Shown piece by piece: positions 1-6,823 of a stretch of 11,507 bases of DNA. Below the pieces are notes generated by a model. It worked only from the letters and a program-made list of their open reading frames with translations, was not told where the DNA came from and did no database searches. The stretch is taken from contig JBJEJD010000147.1 in assembly GCA_051877705.1 (NCBI GenBank), positions 1 to 11,507 on the forward strand. Direction: 5' to 3'. The translations under genes were made by a program, and so were the position numbers. Within the stretch, counting starts at the first letter, position 1. The number at the start of each line of letters is the position of its first letter. The stretch comes from Coprococcus_A sp051877705 (lineage in GTDB: Bacteria > Bacillota > Clostridia > Lachnospirales > Lachnospiraceae).

Positions 1-318
1 GATGAATGGGCAGCTGATCTGAGGCAGATGGGATTTTTTCTCGGGAAATTTATCTATCTGATGGATGCTTATGAAGATGTGGATGGAGATATCAGGAAAG
101 ACAGTTATAATCCTCTCAGGTTTATGAGGGAGAGAGAGGATTTCGACAGTGAATGTCAGGGGATACTGATGATGCAGATGGCCGAATGCTGCCGGGCATT
201 TGAACGTCTGCCGATTGTAGAAGATGCAGGTATTCTTCGAAATATTCTCTATTCAGGTGTATGGGTAAAATTTGCCTCGGTTTATAATAAAAGAAATAAG
301 GCAGGAGAAAACGAATGA
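1..318 (+). CDS. C-terminal part of a probable DUF5685 family protein (5'-truncated)
   Basis: The reading frame is open from base 1, so the gene begins outside the window and the ATG at 28 is probably internal. About 105 C-terminal residues are visible. They include the stretch LGKFIYLMDAYEDVDGDIRK followed by YNPLRFM. I associate that pattern with the helical C-terminal region of DUF5685 proteins of Lachnospiraceae, whose N-terminal part carries Cys-rich motifs that lie outside this window. Function is unknown. The stop overlaps the start of the next gene by four bases (ATGA at 315-318), so it is probably translationally coupled to the J-domain gene. The family name rests on memory of the motif; the coding call itself is secure because the frame, the overlap and the codon use all agree. 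Confidence 0.65.
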   Translation, partial: DEWAADLRQMGFFLGKFIYLMDAYEDVDGDIRKDSYNPLRFMREREDFDSECQGILMMQMAECCRAFERLPIVEDAGILRNILYSGVWVKFASVYNKRNKAGENE

Positions 319-1037
319 CAGATCCTTATCAGGTACTTGGTGTGAGCAGGGATGCGAGCAGTGATGAAATAAAAAAAGCATATCGAAAGTTGAGCAGGAA
401 GTATCATCCTGATGCTAATATCAATAATCCTAATAAAGAGGCGGCTGAAGCAAAATTCAAAGAAGTACAGGCTGCCTATAATCAGATTATGAATGAGAGA
501 GAGCATGGTTCATCCGGTCAGACCTATGGCGGCTATGGCAGTTATGGCGGCAGTTCGGCGGGAGGCCAGGATTACTGGGGCGGTTTTGGTGGTTTTGGCG
601 GCTATGGCAATTATGGCAGTCAACAGCAGAACCAGCAGGGACAGTATCAGGATGAAGAGACATTGAAGTTCCGTGCGGCAGTCAATTACATTAATGCCGG
701 AAGTTACACAGAAGCACTTCATGTGCTGGACAGCATTAGTAACAGGAATGCCCAGTGGTATTATCTCAGTGCCCTTGCCAACGCAAGAATGGGAAGTAAT
801 ATCAATGCCAAAGAACATGCACGGCGTGCAGTGGAAATGGAACCGAATAATGTGCAGTACAGGCAGCTTCTGAACCAGCTGGAATCAGGAGGACAATGGT
901 ATCAGGATATGGGACAGTCCTATGGGATGCCAAATATGAATATGTCAGATTTGTGCTGGAAGGTTCTGTGCCTGAACGCCTTTTGTGGTTGCTGTTGTCC
1001 GGGAACATATTGCTGCGGACCTGGTATTTACTGTTAA
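315..1037 (+). CDS. J-domain (DnaJ-like) co-chaperone with TPR-like region and Cys-rich tail
   Basis: The 240-residue product opens with a canonical J domain (about residues 3-62) with the HPD tripeptide at 31-33, the signature that stimulates Hsp70 (DnaK) ATPase. Residues about 66-103 form a low-complexity Gly/Tyr/Ser/Gln linker. Residues about 113-195 (alternating helices with ALHVLDSI, WYYLSALANARMG and AVEMEPNN) look like two to three TPR-type repeats. The last 27 residues (214-240) contain nine cysteines, in CGCCC and YCC clusters, and could bind metal or form disulphides. It is not classical DnaJ, because the CxxCxGxG zinc repeats and the DnaJ C-terminal domain are absent. It overlaps the preceding gene by ATGA, and AGGAG at 303-307 is the likely ribosome binding site. 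I infer a specialised co-chaperone; its client is unknown. Confidence 0.9.
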   Translation: MTDPYQVLGVSRDASSDEIKKAYRKLSRKYHPDANINNPNKEAAEAKFKEVQAAYNQIMNEREHGSSGQTYGGYGSYGGSSAGGQDYWGGFGGFGGYGNYGSQQQNQQGQYQDEETLKFRAAVNYINAGSYTEALHVLDSISNRNAQWYYLSALANARMGSNINAKEHARRAVEMEPNNVQYRQLLNQLESGGQWYQDMGQSYGMPNMNMSDLCWKVLCLNAFCGCCCPGTYCCGPGIYC

Positions 1038-1089
1038 TATAACATGCAGAATGACAGCATTTTGGCTGTGAGATTAGAGGGGGAGACCA

Positions 1090-1377
1090 ATGAAAGAGAT
1101 TGAACTAAACGGAAAGAGAATGGCGTCAGAATCTGCGGCCCAGGAATACCTGTTTGATATGTTCGATTTTCCTGAATATTATGGTGATGATCTGGAGGCT
1201 TTCTATGATGCACTCACAGATATTACAGAAGAAACACATGTAACGATTATTAATCGTGAGTATATGGAGAATACATCTTATGGTTCCAGACTGATGTGGG
1301 TATTTGAAGATGCGGCCAGTGACAATGACAATCTGACTCTGGCATGGACAGAGATCAGTTACGATGAGTATGAGTAA
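1090..1377 (+). CDS. Barstar family protein (putative ribonuclease inhibitor)
   Basis: The 95-residue acidic protein matches barstar across its first half. The block DFPEYYGDDLEAFYDALTD (residues 26-44) aligns with the barnase-binding helix and loop of barstar (PEYYGENLDALWDCLT). The barstar inhibitory residue Asp39 is kept as Asp40, Tyr29 corresponds to Tyr30, and Asp35 is replaced by Glu36. The C-terminus (LTLAWTEISYDEYE) is more divergent. AGGGGGAG at 1077-1084 is a good ribosome binding site for the ATG at 1090. No barnase-like RNase or secreted toxin is visible nearby, so this is an orphan inhibitor, as is common for barstar homologues in Clostridia. Its last bases overlap the start of the lipid kinase gene, which suggests translational coupling. 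Family call is good; target unknown. Confidence 0.8.
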   Translation: MKEIELNGKRMASESAAQEYLFDMFDFPEYYGDDLEAFYDALTDITEETHVTIINREYMENTSYGSRLMWVFEDAASDNDNLTLAWTEISYDEYE

Positions 1378-1979
1378 TTATCACTTTATTGTGAATTCAG
1401 CTGCTTCATCGGGTGCAGGATATAGAACATGGAAGACTGTTGAGGCTGTTCTTGAAGAAGAGAATGTTCAGTACCGTGTTTATTTCCCTAAGAATGGTAA
1501 AGAGACAGAATTGCTGACGCGGCAGCTGACCAGAGCTTCCGCAGAGGATTGTCACCTGATTATTCTTGGCGGGGATGGAACACTGAATGCTGTATTGCAG
1601 GGAATAGAGTGTTTTGAACATACGAAGATATCCTGTATACGCACTGGTTCGGGTAATGATTTTGCAAGAAATATGCATGTTACAAAGGATGTCAGAAAGG
1701 CGCTTTACAATATTTTACATCATCCCAGGGAAAGGATTCTGGATTACGGGGAACTGTATCTGCAGAGAGATTCCGCTGATGAAGGTGTACGAAGGCGCTT
1801 TATTATCAGCAGCGGTGTCGGTTATGATGCAGATATTTGTGAGGAAGTCAGCCGAAGCCGGTTAAAATCCATAATGAATAGAATACATATGGGAAAGCTG
1901 GTCTATGTTCTTATAGGTATCAAACAGATATTTACCCGTCAGAGCGGAAAGGCCATTATTCAAATTGATGATAACAAAT
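1364..1979 (+). CDS. Diacylglycerol/YegS-type lipid kinase, N-terminal two thirds (runs into gap)
   Basis: About 205 residues are visible before the N run. The protein belongs to the DAGK catalytic (YegS/Rv2252/BmrU) family, which phosphorylates membrane lipids such as diacylglycerol with ATP. Visible signatures are the N-terminal HFIVNSAASSGAG (family IVNP.SG.G type), the nucleotide-binding GGDGTLN at about residues 69-75, GSGNDFARN from about residue 95, and SSGVGYDADICEEV. Family members are about 300 residues, so about 95 are missing, more than 100 N can hold. The start is ATG 1364 or ATG 1370, two codons apart; both lie inside the end of the barstar gene. The frame re-emerging after the gap (2080-2113) gives only ten AT-rich residues and may not belong to this gene. 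Confidence 0.85.
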
Positions 1980-2079
1980 NNNNNNNNNNNNNNNNNNNNN
2001 NNNNNNNNNNNNNNNNNNNNNNNNNNNNNNNNNNNNNNNNNNNNNNNNNNNNNNNNNNNNNNNNNNNNNNNNNNNNNNN
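1980..2079. other. Assembly gap of 100 N (gap 1)
   Basis: Exactly 100 N, the conventional length for a gap of unknown size. It removes the C-terminal third of the lipid kinase. From the usual family length I infer that at least about 285 bases are missing here. Confidence 0.95.
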
Positions 2080-2154
2080 ATTTTCTTATGATTTTTTTGT
2101 GAAAAGACTATAAAATTTACGCAAAGTATTGTAATATGTTATTTGTATGATTTT

Positions 2155-2196
2155 AAGGAAGGAGTGACGCGGTAGAAACCCGCGGCAGTTTATATG
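2155..2196 (+). promoter_or_regulatory. Strong Shine-Dalgarno separated from the foldase ATG by a hairpin
   Basis: AAGGAAGGAG (2155-2164) is an excellent Shine-Dalgarno sequence, but the only in-frame ATG (2194) lies 29 nt further on, too far for normal initiation. The interval contains a perfect 5-bp stem, CGCGG (2168-2172) with CCGCG (2180-2184), closing a 7-nt loop. If this 17-nt hairpin is looped out, 12 nt remain between the Shine-Dalgarno and the ATG, which is a usable spacing. An in-frame stop at 2173 rules out an earlier start. An alternative start is the internal ATG at 2263 (Met24), which has GGAG at 2253-2256, six bases upstream. Confidence 0.55.
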
Positions 2197-3936
2197 GCTG
2201 AAAAAGAAAAAAAACCAAACAATACGGCTGCAGAAAATGAAAATCCAAAGCCGGAGAAAAAAATGACCAAGTATGATTTAAAGATGCAGCGCCGCCGTGA
2301 GCAGGAGCTGAAGGAACAAAAAATGAAAAAGATCTCCCGGACAGTGGGGATTCTGGTTGTGATCGTATGTGTATGTGCTGTTATATGGAGAGTATATGAC
2401 AACTATCAGGAAAAGCATGGACCATATATATCTATTGATAATCACGATATTAAGAAAGCAGAATTTGACTATTACTATTACAATAGTGTGAATTCATTTG
2501 CATCTACTTATGGCAGTTATGCGTCCATTTTCGGACTGGATTTGTCTCAGCCGCTGGATGAGCAGAGCTACTCCGATACAATGACATGGGAGGACTATTT
2601 TGAGCAGCAGGCTGTAGAGCAGATGAAGATGGTCTATGCGTTGACGGATGAAGCCAGTGAGAATGGTTTTACCTATGATGCCGAGGAAGACTATAATGCC
2701 ATGGTGGATTCTATTACAGCGAATGCTGCAAGCCAGGATATGAGTGCTGATGACTACTGTCAGGCAATATTCGGAAGCGATGCTACATTGGAGAATATTA
2801 AACCGTATGTTTTATTGAGCAGTACAGCATCTGCTTATTATGACAGTATTGAGGATGCCACAGAGATAACAGAGGATGAAATCAGTACTTACTATGAAGA
2901 GAATAAAGACAGTTATGATTCTGTAGATTATAGAATCTGTAAAATTGCAGCCGATATGCCTGAAGAGGAGACTGAAGCAGAGACAGAAGCTGCTGCAGAA
3001 AGCGGCGATGAGACTGAAGAAACTGCTGAGACCATGAGCGAGGAAGAAAAGGAAGCTGCAGAAGCTGAGCAGAAGGCGGCAGAAGAGGCTGCCATGGCAG
3101 AAGCGAAGGCAAAAGCTGATGATATGCTGTCAAAGGTTACAGATGAGGATTCTTTCGTCAAAGCTTATAAAGATTATGCTGAAGATGAAACAGTAGATTC
3201 CCTGAACACTAATAAAAAGAAATCTTCCATCACGCCATCCGATGTAGCTGAATGGCTTTTTGATGAGGTGCGTCAGGCTGGTGATAAGACGGTGATCGAA
3301 TATGAATCCGGAGATGCATACTATGTTGTGTACTTCCTGGATCGTTATCTGGAGCATGCGAAGACTGTGGATATCCGTCATATTCTGATCAGCCCTGATG
3401 AAGTTGCTGATACAACGGAAGATGGTGAGGAGCTGTCTGAGGAAGAAAAGACACAGGCAGAGAATGCGGCAAAAGATGCGGCTAAAGCGAAGGCCGAAGA
3501 GATTTATAAAGAATGGCAGGACGGGGATGCCACAGAAGACAGCTTTGCAGTGCTGGCAGAGACATACAGCACTGATACCGGTTCCAGCACCAATGGCGGC
3601 CTGTATGAAGCTGTCAAAGACGGTGATATGGTGACAAGCTTTAATGACTGGATTTTTGATGCTTCCCGCAAAGCCGGTGATACAGACATTGTAGAAACTG
3701 ATTATGGCTATCACATTATATACTTTGTCGATGACAATGCAGAGGAGTGGCATGTAAATATTGAAAGCACACTTCTTTCCAATAAGATGGATGACTACTT
3801 AAGCAGTCTTATAGCTGATTTGGAAGTAACTGATAAAAAGGGAAACATTGCATACCTTCATGAGACAGAAGCTGAGACAGAGACAATTGTCGAGACAATG
3901 GAAGCTACAGCTGAAAGTGAATCAGAAACAGAATAA
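2194..3936 (+). CDS. Membrane-anchored parvulin-type foldase (PrsA/SurA-like) with two parvulin-like repeats
   Basis: The product has 580 residues. A basic cytoplasmic N-terminus (KMQRRREQELKEQ) is followed by one transmembrane helix at about residues 50-65. There is no lipobox, so unlike classical PrsA it appears anchored by an uncleaved helix. The extracytoplasmic part begins with an SurA/PrsA-like helical domain (about 75-240). Two parvulin-like (PPIC) units follow, at about 244-386 and 392-520. The second has the typical start VDIRHILIS, the NGGLYEAV loop and GYHIIYF. The first, starting VDYRICKIA, lacks the His of RHIL and is probably non-catalytic. Each unit carries an acidic insertion after its first strand; the one at about 256-310 is very Glu/Ala-rich. 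The last 25 residues are Glu/Thr-rich. Its likely role is folding of secreted proteins at the membrane. A hairpin terminator follows directly. Confidence 0.88.
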   Translation: MAEKEKKPNNTAAENENPKPEKKMTKYDLKMQRRREQELKEQKMKKISRTVGILVVIVCVCAVIWRVYDNYQEKHGPYISIDNHDIKKAEFDYYYYNSVNSFASTYGSYASIFGLDLSQPLDEQSYSDTMTWEDYFEQQAVEQMKMVYALTDEASENGFTYDAEEDYNAMVDSITANAASQDMSADDYCQAIFGSDATLENIKPYVLLSSTASAYYDSIEDATEITEDEISTYYEENKDSYDSVDYRICKIAADMPEEETEAETEAAAESGDETEETAETMSEEEKEAAEAEQKAAEEAAMAEAKAKADDMLSKVTDEDSFVKAYKDYAEDETVDSLNTNKKKSSITPSDVAEWLFDEVRQAGDKTVIEYESGDAYYVVYFLDRYLEHAKTVDIRHILISPDEVADTTEDGEELSEEEKTQAENAAKDAAKAKAEEIYKEWQDGDATEDSFAVLAETYSTDTGSSTNGGLYEAVKDGDMVTSFNDWIFDASRKAGDTDIVETDYGYHIIYFVDDNAEEWHVNIESTLLSNKMDDYLSSLIADLEVTDKKGNIAYLHETEAETETIVETMEATAESESETE

Positions 3937-3946
3937 ATAAACAGTT

Positions 3947-3984
3947 AAAGTGCCATCCGGCGTTATTCCGGGTGGCACTTTTTA
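3947..3984 (+). terminator. Intrinsic terminator between convergent genes
   Basis: A 13-bp stem (3948-3960 with 3968-3980, one G-U pair) closes a 7-nt loop and is followed by T residues (the run is 3979-3983). It lies 11 nt after the foldase stop. Read on the minus strand, the same hairpin is followed by only a short T run (TTT), so it may also weakly end the methyltransferase transcript that stops at 4002. Confidence 0.9.
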
Positions 3985-4001
3985 TGGTGCGACTGTTTTG
4001 C

Positions 4002-5084
4002 CTAAAGTTTGGATAAAAGACATACCGTCTCAAGATGGGCCGTGAACGGGAACATGTCGACTGGCTGGATTTTTTCTGCTTTGTACTGATGTTGTTTAAA
4101 AAAGGCCAGATCTCTTGCAAGAGTTTCTGGATTGCAGGAGATATAGACAATGCGCTCCGGCTTCAGGGCGATGGCTGAAGACATAAAGGACTCCGTGGAG
4201 CCGGCCCTTGGCGGATCCATGAAAATGACATCTGCATGGGCGTTTTGTTCCTGCATACCATTTAAGAAACGGGTGGCATCATTCTGATAAAAGATGATGT
4301 TGCCTGTTTTGTTATGTTTGGCATTATTCCGTGCATCTTTCACGGCGGCCGGGTTTAATTCTACAGCAATAACCTCTTTGGCTTTACCAGCGGCGATGAT
4401 GCCTATGGTGCCTATACCGCAGTAGGCATCTATAACAGTTTCGTTGCCTGTCAGTCCTGCGTATTCCATGGCTGTCTGATAAAGAATCTCTGTTTGTACC
4501 GGATTGACCTGATAGAAAGCCGACGGTGAAATGGCAAATGTATGACCGCAAAGGGAGTCAACGATGAAACCCTTGCCGTAAAGGGTGACATTTCTCTCGC
4601 CCAGAACCATGCTGGTCCGCTGATCGTTAATATTCAAAACAACAGTGGTAATATCAGGATGCTCTTTACGAAGCGCTTTTACAAAATTGTTTCTGGAAGG
4701 GAAGACCGGTGAGGCGGCTACAAGGACTACCATAATTTCACCGCTGGCAAAGCCACGGCGGATAAGGACGTGACGCAGCAGTCCATAGCCTGTATCCTCA
4801 TCATAGATTTTGATTTTAAAGGATTTCAGCAGGCTGCGGATAGTCCGGATGATGGCATCGGATTTTTCATCATCGATCTGACAGTTATCCACGGGAACAA
4901 CCTTATGGGTACCTTCCTGATAGGTTCCGGCCACCACATGGCCTCCTTTTTCAAATGAAAATACAGCATGAACTTTGTTACGGTAGTGATAGGGATCTTT
5001 CATGCCAATGATTGGCAGGACTTCACCGTATTTGCCAAGTAGCATGGCTGCCTGACGTTGTTTGAGAGAAAGCTGTTTCTTGTA
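4002..5084 (-). CDS. rlmD: 23S rRNA (uracil-5-)-methyltransferase, RlmD/RlmCD type (N-terminus in gap)
   Basis: About 360 C-terminal residues of a TrmA/RumA-family enzyme, which transfers a methyl group from S-adenosylmethionine to C5 of a uracil in RNA, are visible. Signatures are the AdoMet-binding DAYCGIGTIGI, the acidic VIAVELN, the DPPRAGS motif, and SCNPETLARDL with the catalytic Cys and the family Asn-Pro. FAISPSAFYQVNP is the usual segment before the Rossmann domain. The visible part begins at YKKQLSLKQRQ, which in the family directly follows the Fe-S Cys region. The TRAM domain (if present) and cluster cysteines therefore fall in the gap, about 90-110 residues. The upstream minus-strand gene is a radical SAM protein, probably in the same operon. 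The exact uridine (U1939, U747 or both) cannot be told from sequence. Confidence 0.88.
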   Translation of the reverse strand, partial: YKKQLSLKQRQAAMLLGKYGEVLPIIGMKDPYHYRNKVHAVFSFEKGGHVVAGTYQEGTHKVVPVDNCQIDDEKSDAIIRTIRSLLKSFKIKIYDEDTGYGLLRHVLIRRGFASGEIMVVLVAASPVFPSRNNFVKALRKEHPDITTVVLNINDQRTSMVLGERNVTLYGKGFIVDSLCGHTFAISPSAFYQVNPVQTEILYQTAMEYAGLTGNETVIDAYCGIGTIGIIAAGKAKEVIAVELNPAAVKDARNNAKHNKTGNIIFYQNDATRFLNGMQEQNAHADVIFMDPPRAGSTESFMSSAIALKPERIVYISCNPETLARDLAFFKQHQYKAEKIQPVDMFPFTAHLETVCLLSKL

Positions 5085-5184
5085 NNNNNNNNNNNNNNNN
5101 NNNNNNNNNNNNNNNNNNNNNNNNNNNNNNNNNNNNNNNNNNNNNNNNNNNNNNNNNNNNNNNNNNNNNNNNNNNNNNNNNNNN
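5085..5184. other. Assembly gap of 100 N (gap 2)
   Basis: Exactly 100 N. It hides the end of the radical SAM gene and the beginning of the RlmD-type gene, both minus strand. The reading frame happens to stay open through it, giving a false 654-residue fusion. From family lengths I infer that roughly 400 bases are really missing. Confidence 0.95.
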
Positions 5185-5966
5185 ACTGTCCGATTCAGTT
5201 CTTCATAATCCGGAAGCAGCTGGGGCATAGGGGTGAACTGATTCATAATACTGATATAAATATGGTTATCATAGGTGCTGTGCAGGTAATCCAGTATGCG
5301 TCTGGAATCATCGGTGTGACCGGGCAATGTAAGATGACGGACAATGATACCTTTTTGAATCATTCCGTCGTCATTGAAAAAAGCATCTCCTGTTTGACGA
5401 TACATTTCAGCCAGTGCCGCGCAGGCTTTTTCAAAATAATCCGGCGCATGTGAATAGCGCGCTGATAATTCGGAACTGCAGTATTTAAAATCCGGCAGCC
5501 ATACATCAATATAGTCTTCCAGCAGCTTTAAAGATGTTACGCTTGCATAGCCGCTGCAATTACAGATAACAGGCAGAGACAGTCCACGGCCTTTTGCAAG
5601 ATCCAGGGCATCAGCGATAGAGGGTGCATAATGATCCGGAGTTACCAGATTAATATTGTGGGCACCTTTGTCCTGAAGTTCAATAAAAATATCTGCCAGC
5701 CGGTCTATGGTGATCAATTTGCCGTTTTTGCCGGAAGCAATGGGCTGATTCTGGCAGAATACACATCCGACGCTGCAGCCAGAGAAAAAGACGGCACCGG
5801 AACCATTTTCGCCGGATATACAGGGTTCTTCCCACATGTGCAGTGCCGCGCGGGCTACCTGAAGCTGGGCCGGTACGCGGCAGAAACCGGTATGGCCGTG
5901 AAGCCGGTCGGCGTGGCACGCTCTGGGGCAAAGTGTGCAGTTTTCATATAAATCCATTCGAGACAT
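5185..5966 (-). CDS. Radical SAM protein, PflX-like (COG1313 type), C-terminus in gap
   Basis: About 260 residues are visible. The radical SAM cluster motif is CSVGCVFC (Cys64, Cys68, Cys71; CX3CX2C) within FFSGCSVGCVFCQN, the form typical of proteins annotated as putative pyruvate-formate-lyase activating enzymes. A second, N-terminal Cys group (Cys10, Cys13, Cys17, Cys29; CTLCPRAC...GFC) may hold another cluster or structural metal. Later segments such as LVTPDHYAPS and VWLPDFKY fit the family's half-barrel. Family members have about 290-300 residues, so only 30-40 are missing. On the minus strand GGAGAG ends several bases before the ATG at 5966, supporting that start. No glycyl radical enzyme lies in the window, so a true activase role is unproven. 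It is probably cotranscribed with the downstream methyltransferase gene. Confidence 0.85.
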
Positions 5967-6096
5967 ATCAACTCTCCAGTTTTATTGTATTCCCGGTTTT
6001 ATCGGGGATTCCTCAGGCCACATTGTAACATAATGTGTCTAAAAATTCCAGATGATTATCAGATGATATGAAAGACTAAAAGTTCTTTTTCGTGCT

Positions 6097-6102
6097 TATA
6101 CT
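6097..6102 (+). promoter_or_regulatory. Possible -10 element for the CmpB-type membrane protein gene
   Basis: TATACT lies 34 nt before the preferred start codon at 6136, in the 170-base divergent interval after the radical SAM start. No good -35 hexamer sits 16-18 nt upstream, so this is a weak call. I could not define a convincing minus-strand promoter for the radical SAM gene in the same interval. Confidence 0.3.
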
Positions 6103-6135
6103 AAAACAGAGAATAAGTGATAACGGAGGAGAATG

Positions 6136-6549
6136 ATGGAGCTAAGCAAATATTCATTTCTTTTTGCATTTGGTGGCGGTGCCTATTATGCCATTGAAAT
6201 GTTTTCAAGAGGATATTCTCATTGGACCATGTTTGTACTGGGTGGCTGCTGTTTTGTTTTGTGCGGACTTCTTAATGAATGGCAGGCCATGCGGTTTTCT
6301 TTGATTCAACAGATGTTTTTGTCCATGCTGATGATTACATTTCTGGAATTGGTGGCCGGTGTGATACTGAATCTGTGGCTGAAGCTGGGAATATGGGATT
6401 ACAGTCATATGCCGTTTAATTTGTATGGCCAGATATGCCTGCCCTATGCCTGTCTGTGGTTTGGACTCAGTGCGGTAGCAATTTTTGCTGATGATTATCT
6501 GAGATACTGGCTCTACGGTGAAGAAAGGCCCGCTTACAGATTATGGTAA
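6136..6549 (+). CDS. Small integral membrane protein, CmpB-type putative ABC transporter permease
   Basis: The 137-residue hydrophobic protein has about four predicted membrane helices (roughly residues 6-24, 31-49, 57-82 and 96-119). The segment GIWDYSHMPFNLYGQICLPY is the hallmark of the family Pfam calls ABC_trans_CmpB (PF06541, COG4905), common in Firmicutes. The family is named a putative type IV ABC transporter, but no ATPase partner is present here and its real function is not established. Two ATGs are adjacent (6133 and 6136). GGAGG at 6125-6129 is 3 nt from the first and 6 nt from the second, so I prefer 6136. It appears monocistronic; the next gene has its own promoter, and no clear terminator is visible between them. 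Confidence 0.82.
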   Translation: MELSKYSFLFAFGGGAYYAIEMFSRGYSHWTMFVLGGCCFVLCGLLNEWQAMRFSLIQQMFLSMLMITFLELVAGVILNLWLKLGIWDYSHMPFNLYGQICLPYACLWFGLSAVAIFADDYLRYWLYGEERPAYRLW

Positions 6550-6675
6550 GTGGTCAATGAGAGAAACTGTTATTTAATTCACTTTCGGATGAGATAAACG
6601 AGATGCATATATAAAATTGTTTGGTAAAGTTGACAGTTGATAAGGAATAGATTGGAATAGGGTTTTATATAATTC

Positions 6676-6685
6676 GTATGCATAC
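6676..6685. repeat. Perfect 10-bp palindrome upstream of the CoA-transferase promoter
   Basis: GTATGCATAC is self-complementary and ends 30 bases before the -35 element at 6716. That position would suit an activator or operator site, but short palindromes also arise by chance in AT-rich DNA. Apart from this and the promoter at 6716-6744, I see nothing gene-like in the 274-base interval 6550-6823. Confidence 0.3.
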
Positions 6686-6715
6686 AATAAAATGCACGTG
6701 TGCTTTTTATAATGA

Positions 6716-6744
6716 TTGACCTTTTGGCTAGATGGTGGTATACT
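6716..6744 (+). promoter_or_regulatory. Sigma-A promoter of the CoA-transferase gene
   Basis: TTGACC (6716-6721), a 17-nt spacer and TATACT (6739-6744) preceded by TGG, an extended -10. Transcription would start near 6751, leaving an untranslated leader of about 70 nt before the ATG at 6824. Confidence 0.8.
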
Positions 6745-6823
6745 AAAAAATGTTAAAAAAATGTCTTTTATGATTTTACTGGGTTACGGGAAGGGTAAAA
6801 GTTTGTAGAAGGAGGATACTAAT

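Noticed and set aside
315..1377. A toxin-antitoxin or defence module built from the J-domain and barstar genes
   Set aside because: No nuclease, toxin or effector gene accompanies them. The neighbours are ordinary cellular functions, so the context does not support a defence system.
2080..2113. The ten residues after gap 1 as the C-terminus of the lipid kinase
   Set aside because: The frame across the gap is unknown, and the stretch is very AT-rich and does not resemble the family's usual C-terminus. It may be untranslated DNA upstream of the foldase.
3130..3753. A 207-residue minus-strand open frame
   Set aside because: It is antisense to the parvulin repeats of the foldase, with no ribosome binding site and no recognisable domain.
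4002..5966. A single 654-residue minus-strand frame joining a radical SAM domain and an rRNA methyltransferase
   Set aside because: The join lies entirely within 100 N of unknown true length. Each half is a well-known separate family, and the missing parts are the end of one and the start of the other.
6630..6673. TTGACA (6630) with TATAAT (6668) as a second promoter upstream of the CoA-transferase
   Set aside because: The spacer is 32 nt, far from the required 16-18.
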